Made by a program: the position numbers and the translations under genes. Shown here piece after piece: positions 61,119 to 64,000 of a DNA stretch of 64,000 bases. The stretch's first letter is position 1; every line of letters begins with the position of its first letter. Under the pieces are notes generated by a model. The model saw only the letters and a list, made by a program, of their open reading frames with translations, had not been told where the DNA came from and searched no databases. The stretch comes from Bacteroidota bacterium (GTDB lineage Bacteria; Bacteroidota; Bacteroidia; Bacteroidales; CAIXZF01), in NCBI GenBank assembly GCA_022709385.1, contig JAKLIX010000015.1, positions 46,414-110,413 of the forward strand, in the 5' to 3' direction.

Positions 61119-63443
61119 ATGAAAAAAGATGGACTTTTCATTTTGATGAACATTGTCCTTGCTTGCATGTTCATCCAGATCCTGATTCCAGGCACAGTCT
61201 CTGCCCAGCTCCCCAAACTGCAACCAGTTGCACACTGGCAGGCACCTCCGACAGAGGTATTTTATCAGCTCGAGGAAAGTACCGATCGCCCAGGGATGAA
61301 TATACGCAGTTTTGAGATTGATGAACTTGCACCATGTAAAATCTGTGAGGATGAATGCAGCAAGGACCCGAATTGTAAAGCCTTCACATATGTGAAACCC
61401 GGAGTCCAGGGTAAAAACGCCATGTGCTGGCTGAAGTACGGAGTTCCGGAAAAAAGAGCAGACACAAATTGTATCACTGCTGTCAAACTCCAGGAAAGTC
61501 CACTTGCAAAAATTAGCAAGGTTACTTTGGCAAGGTTAAATCACAATTTTAACTGGCCGGCAACCGATCCCCAGATCAAAGCCAACACCGACATCCCCGG
61601 TAATGACTACAGGTCCTTTTTCCTTACCAATGCCGATTATACGCCATTGAGATGTATGAAGGCCTGCCAGGGTGATCCCGATTGTTACGCCTGGACTTTT
61701 GTACTCCCGGGGGTGCAGGGCAAAGAACCGGCCTGTTGGCTCAAAAAAGCAGGCAGCGGGAAATCAGTAACTAATGACAACTGTATTTCAGGAATAAAAA
61801 TAAATCCATTTCAGAATATCGAATATGCGGAACCTAATGTTAATTACCAACCACCTGAACAATTATTGCAACGACAGCATGAATTCACTACTAAATGGAA
61901 GTCGGTGGTCGCCGCAAAACTTGGCGAAGACCTGCAGCTCAGGATACAATTGGCTCAGGAAGAAATGATCAACAGGCAAAAGAGCATGATGGATTTTTAC
62001 TCACGCCAATATCATAATCCGAATGTAGCAATGGCAGGAAAACCCAAATTGATGGAACCACTGGCCGTATTCGGCAAACAGCCATTTACGACTCCATGGA
62101 TTACTTTTATAAAATCCGAGGAAGAGAAACTGAAAACGCATGATCCGTCCCTGATGATGCTGCCTCCCAAGATATTTAAAATCCAGGGGCTCAGGAAAAC
62201 TGACCAGCCTTTGGTTGAGAACGAAGTTTATGAAGGTGATTATATCATTATCTATGGCAAAAACCTTGGATTTTGTCCTGAAGGAAATCCTGAAGTTACA
62301 TTAGAATTAGTAAGAGCACTGGAGGTTGTTGATCCGTCAGAATGGCCAAAAATGAATATTAGCCTCCACCCCTATTCGGATGATTGGTCGCAATGCTGGT
62401 TTAACGATTTCATTGTGGTGCGGATACCGGTCATAAAAGAACTGGTTCCCGGTACTTATAGAGCAACTATTATTGTGAAGCATGCAGGCTGGTCAAATTC
62501 ACTGAGGCATTCTGTTACTTTTGAGGCGAGGTTTGCAGATCTTTCTTATTTTCAGATGGCTCCGGCATACAGGGAGATGCATCTTTCACCCGGGGCAAAA
62601 GTGAAACTGTACGGTCATGGTTTTCTTGATGAAGTAAAGGGTAAAAGCCGTGTTGAACTTATTCTTTATACAAGAGGTGAGAAAGAGGGATTGAATGAAC
62701 CACCCAAGTTGCTTCTTAATATTATTAAATGGGAAGATGGTTACATTGAGGCGGAGATGCCCGAACTGATGGCCTGGCCGGTCGATTGCAGGGATACCGT
62801 TGAACCGGCTGATTTGAGGGTGGTCGCGCATATTCAGGGTGTCGACAGGCCTGCAATTTCCCGCACTACCGCTTACGGCCCGAGAATGGTGATCAGTCTG
62901 ATCTCGGGAATTGAATTTTTAGAATTGGTAAGGGGCGAAGATCCCGACAAAGCAGAAGAAGTGGCAAGGAAAGATGCTGTCGGGGGAGTCATGACCATGG
63001 TCGACCATGACCCGGGATGCGGTATCAGCGGTGAAGACGGCACAGATGTGTTTTTCGGCAAAAATGTCTTACCAAAGTGTGTAACGCTTGAGGGATATTG
63101 GTTTTGGGCACGCAAACCCGACGAGGCCATCGATAATTTTGAATTCATGCTCGACAAATTCATGACAGCAGCTTTGACTCCGTGGTTATTTGTCGGCGAA
63201 ATGTTTCTCGAATTATGCAGGGTATTTTGTCCGGGTTGGGGGGATCATAAAACGTATCTTTCTCCGGCACCGACCGGCAAAAATCCATATATGGGTGTGC
63301 ATTGGGAAAATACCTGTTGGTTCAGGTATTCAGGCATCCATAATATTTATACGACATCATTTTTATTACGCGGTCCCGAAGGCAAAGTACCTGGAAATTC
63401 CAAATTTAAAGGTGCAGGATCAGCAATTCAGGGAAAACAATAA
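61119..63443 (+). CDS. secreted protein with two PAN/Apple-like domains
   Basis: 774 aa from ATG 61119, chosen because a signal peptide follows directly (FILMNIVLACMFIQIL, ending VSAQ). The frame continues upstream to 60930. Seen: two PAN-like domains (about 45-125 and 140-225), each with a six-cysteine-type pattern and shared C-K-x-FTYVKPGVQGK or CYAWTFVLPGVQGK plus CWLK; a helical linker (about 250-310); an IPT/TIG-like Ig segment (about 345-470, EGDYIIIYGKNLGFCP); and a C-terminal region with conserved tryptophans I cannot assign. PAN domains bind protein or carbohydrate ligands. No T9SS tail and no dockerin-like module, unlike the other big secreted proteins here. Lower GC than its neighbours in the first half. 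Confidence 0.82.
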   Translation: MKKDGLFILMNIVLACMFIQILIPGTVSAQLPKLQPVAHWQAPPTEVFYQLEESTDRPGMNIRSFEIDELAPCKICEDECSKDPNCKAFTYVKPGVQGKNAMCWLKYGVPEKRADTNCITAVKLQESPLAKISKVTLARLNHNFNWPATDPQIKANTDIPGNDYRSFFLTNADYTPLRCMKACQGDPDCYAWTFVLPGVQGKEPACWLKKAGSGKSVTNDNCISGIKINPFQNIEYAEPNVNYQPPEQLLQRQHEFTTKWKSVVAAKLGEDLQLRIQLAQEEMINRQKSMMDFYSRQYHNPNVAMAGKPKLMEPLAVFGKQPFTTPWITFIKSEEEKLKTHDPSLMMLPPKIFKIQGLRKTDQPLVENEVYEGDYIIIYGKNLGFCPEGNPEVTLELVRALEVVDPSEWPKMNISLHPYSDDWSQCWFNDFIVVRIPVIKELVPGTYRATIIVKHAGWSNSLRHSVTFEARFADLSYFQMAPAYREMHLSPGAKVKLYGHGFLDEVKGKSRVELILYTRGEKEGLNEPPKLLLNIIKWEDGYIEAEMPELMAWPVDCRDTVEPADLRVVAHIQGVDRPAISRTTAYGPRMVISLISGIEFLELVRGEDPDKAEEVARKDAVGGVMTMVDHDPGCGISGEDGTDVFFGKNVLPKCVTLEGYWFWARKPDEAIDNFEFMLDKFMTAALTPWLFVGEMFLELCRVFCPGWGDHKTYLSPAPTGKNPYMGVHWENTCWFRYSGIHNIYTTSFLLRGPEGKVPGNSKFKGAGSAIQGKQ

Positions 63444-64000
63444 GAATACCGGATTGCAATTGCTATTCCCAAGAATTCCGCTTTCCGCTCTCCGCTTTTC
63501 CAGCATCTCGGCAACCTCACCTGCCCTGATTTCGGTCATGCAACGGCAGGAACCACCCCTGCTGCGGCATTGGCCGCAACGGATGTCTTTTACCAGGTAT
63601 GAGGCTTGGGGACCCAGCGGTGCCCAGCCATCCATATTAATTTACACTTACCGGAAAACCCCTGCATGCCGTTCCTGCAACATCCTTCATTGGCGTCAGG
63701 ACTGTCGGCGGCTCAAGCAATCCGGGCTCTCTCCGCCTTCGTGCGGTTGATGTAGACAGAAGCAATCCCTCACCCGGCAATTGATGCTGATGGGTTTTCA
63801 TGATGACACTTTATCCTGCGATGTATGAACAGTCATTGGACACCCATATTCTATAAAGGGATTTTTCATCTATTCCTGACTTCGACACTTTTTTAGGCAC
63901 TGATTTTCAACATATTCATAAACAGTAATTTATGAATTTCGGGACACCGGTTTGGGTGTCCCGGGTAAAGAGAGTATTTTTACGGGCATGTTTGTCCGAA
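63444..64000. other. terminal gap, no convincing gene
   Basis: 557 bp to the window edge. Short frames exist on both strands near 63420-63750, but none has a start, a family pattern or a neighbour, and their codon content does not favour one strand. The last 170 bp contain two inverted repeats listed separately. A gene could begin beyond 64000. Confidence 0.6.
63914..63962. repeat. two adjacent inverted repeats near the window end
   Basis: ATTCATAAA (63914-63922) with TTTATGAAT (63929-63937), then GGGACACC (63941-63948) with GGTGTCCC (63955-63962). GGACACC also occurs at about 63838. This arrangement could be an insertion-sequence end or a recombinase site, but no transposase is in view. Confidence 0.55.

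Noticed and set aside
63420..63750. Short frames on both strands after the PAN-domain gene
   Set aside because: Neither strand shows a recognisable protein, start signal or consistent codon use.

Overview
The window looks like a chromosomal segment of a Bacteroidota bacterium, probably an environmental, largely anaerobic or facultative member of the Bacteroidales/Marinilabiliales side; rank below phylum is inference. The support is: several large secreted proteins ending in type IX secretion (T9SS) type-A sorting domains; SprB/PKD/GEVED-type surface modules; promoters of the Bacteroidota form TTTG-N(about 20)-TAnnTTTG (clearest before topA and at 47061); and a LytTR/propeller sensor style typical of the phylum. 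No phage, CRISPR array, rRNA or intact transposase was seen.

Layout. 0-4.8 kb: 3'-truncated topA (minus strand), miaB, a putative outer-membrane barrel. 5-14 kb: a 1949-residue mosaic surface protein, type I asparaginase, and an FG-GAP/VCBS propeller protein with a T9SS tail. 14-25.6 kb: an AAA-ATPase remnant, then housekeeping genes: tatD, a GT9 heptosyltransferase-like gene, a nitronate monooxygenase-like gene, a membrane LytTR regulator, succinate dehydrogenase/fumarate reductase A and B without an adjacent cytochrome b gene, a lipoprotein, a STAS protein next to an acylating aldehyde dehydrogenase, and a methyltransferase. 25.7-34.2 kb: secreted proteins, a GT51-only penicillin-binding-like protein with an AsmA-like front, a 1181-residue repeat protein and an OmpA-domain pair. 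34.4-38.3 kb: a SNF2 helicase flanked by two 95% identical direct repeats that each carry a 48-bp palindrome. 38.3-45.8 kb: a 1167-residue surface protein downstream of a LytTR response regulator and a propeller-type sensor kinase. 45.9-47.7 kb: a DUF134/NifX-type cluster. 47.8-53.4 kb: a leucine/isovalerate (liu-type) degradation operon. 53.5-60 kb: an Omp28-like thioredoxin-fold protein, a degenerate SDR, a NarL-type regulator and another T9SS protein. 60.1-64 kb: tRNA-Arg(CCU), an AT-rich stretch and a PAN-domain secreted protein.

The most interesting theme is a modular surface system. Four large secreted proteins on both strands share one C-terminal cassette: a short beta-sandwich of SdrB/carboxypeptidase-regulatory type, a dockerin-like double helix-loop module whose first calcium loop is replaced by a conserved GGVN motif, and a closing LC-GDV-S-P motif. 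In two of them this is followed by a cohesin-like beta domain and a T9SS anchor signal. In the other two the protein stops exactly at the closing motif, with no sorting signal. This suggests a non-cellulosomal cohesin/dockerin-like assembly on the cell surface. Five of six copies of a short (about 98 bp) structured interspersed repeat lie directly beside surface-protein genes, which may connect to how these genes are shuffled.
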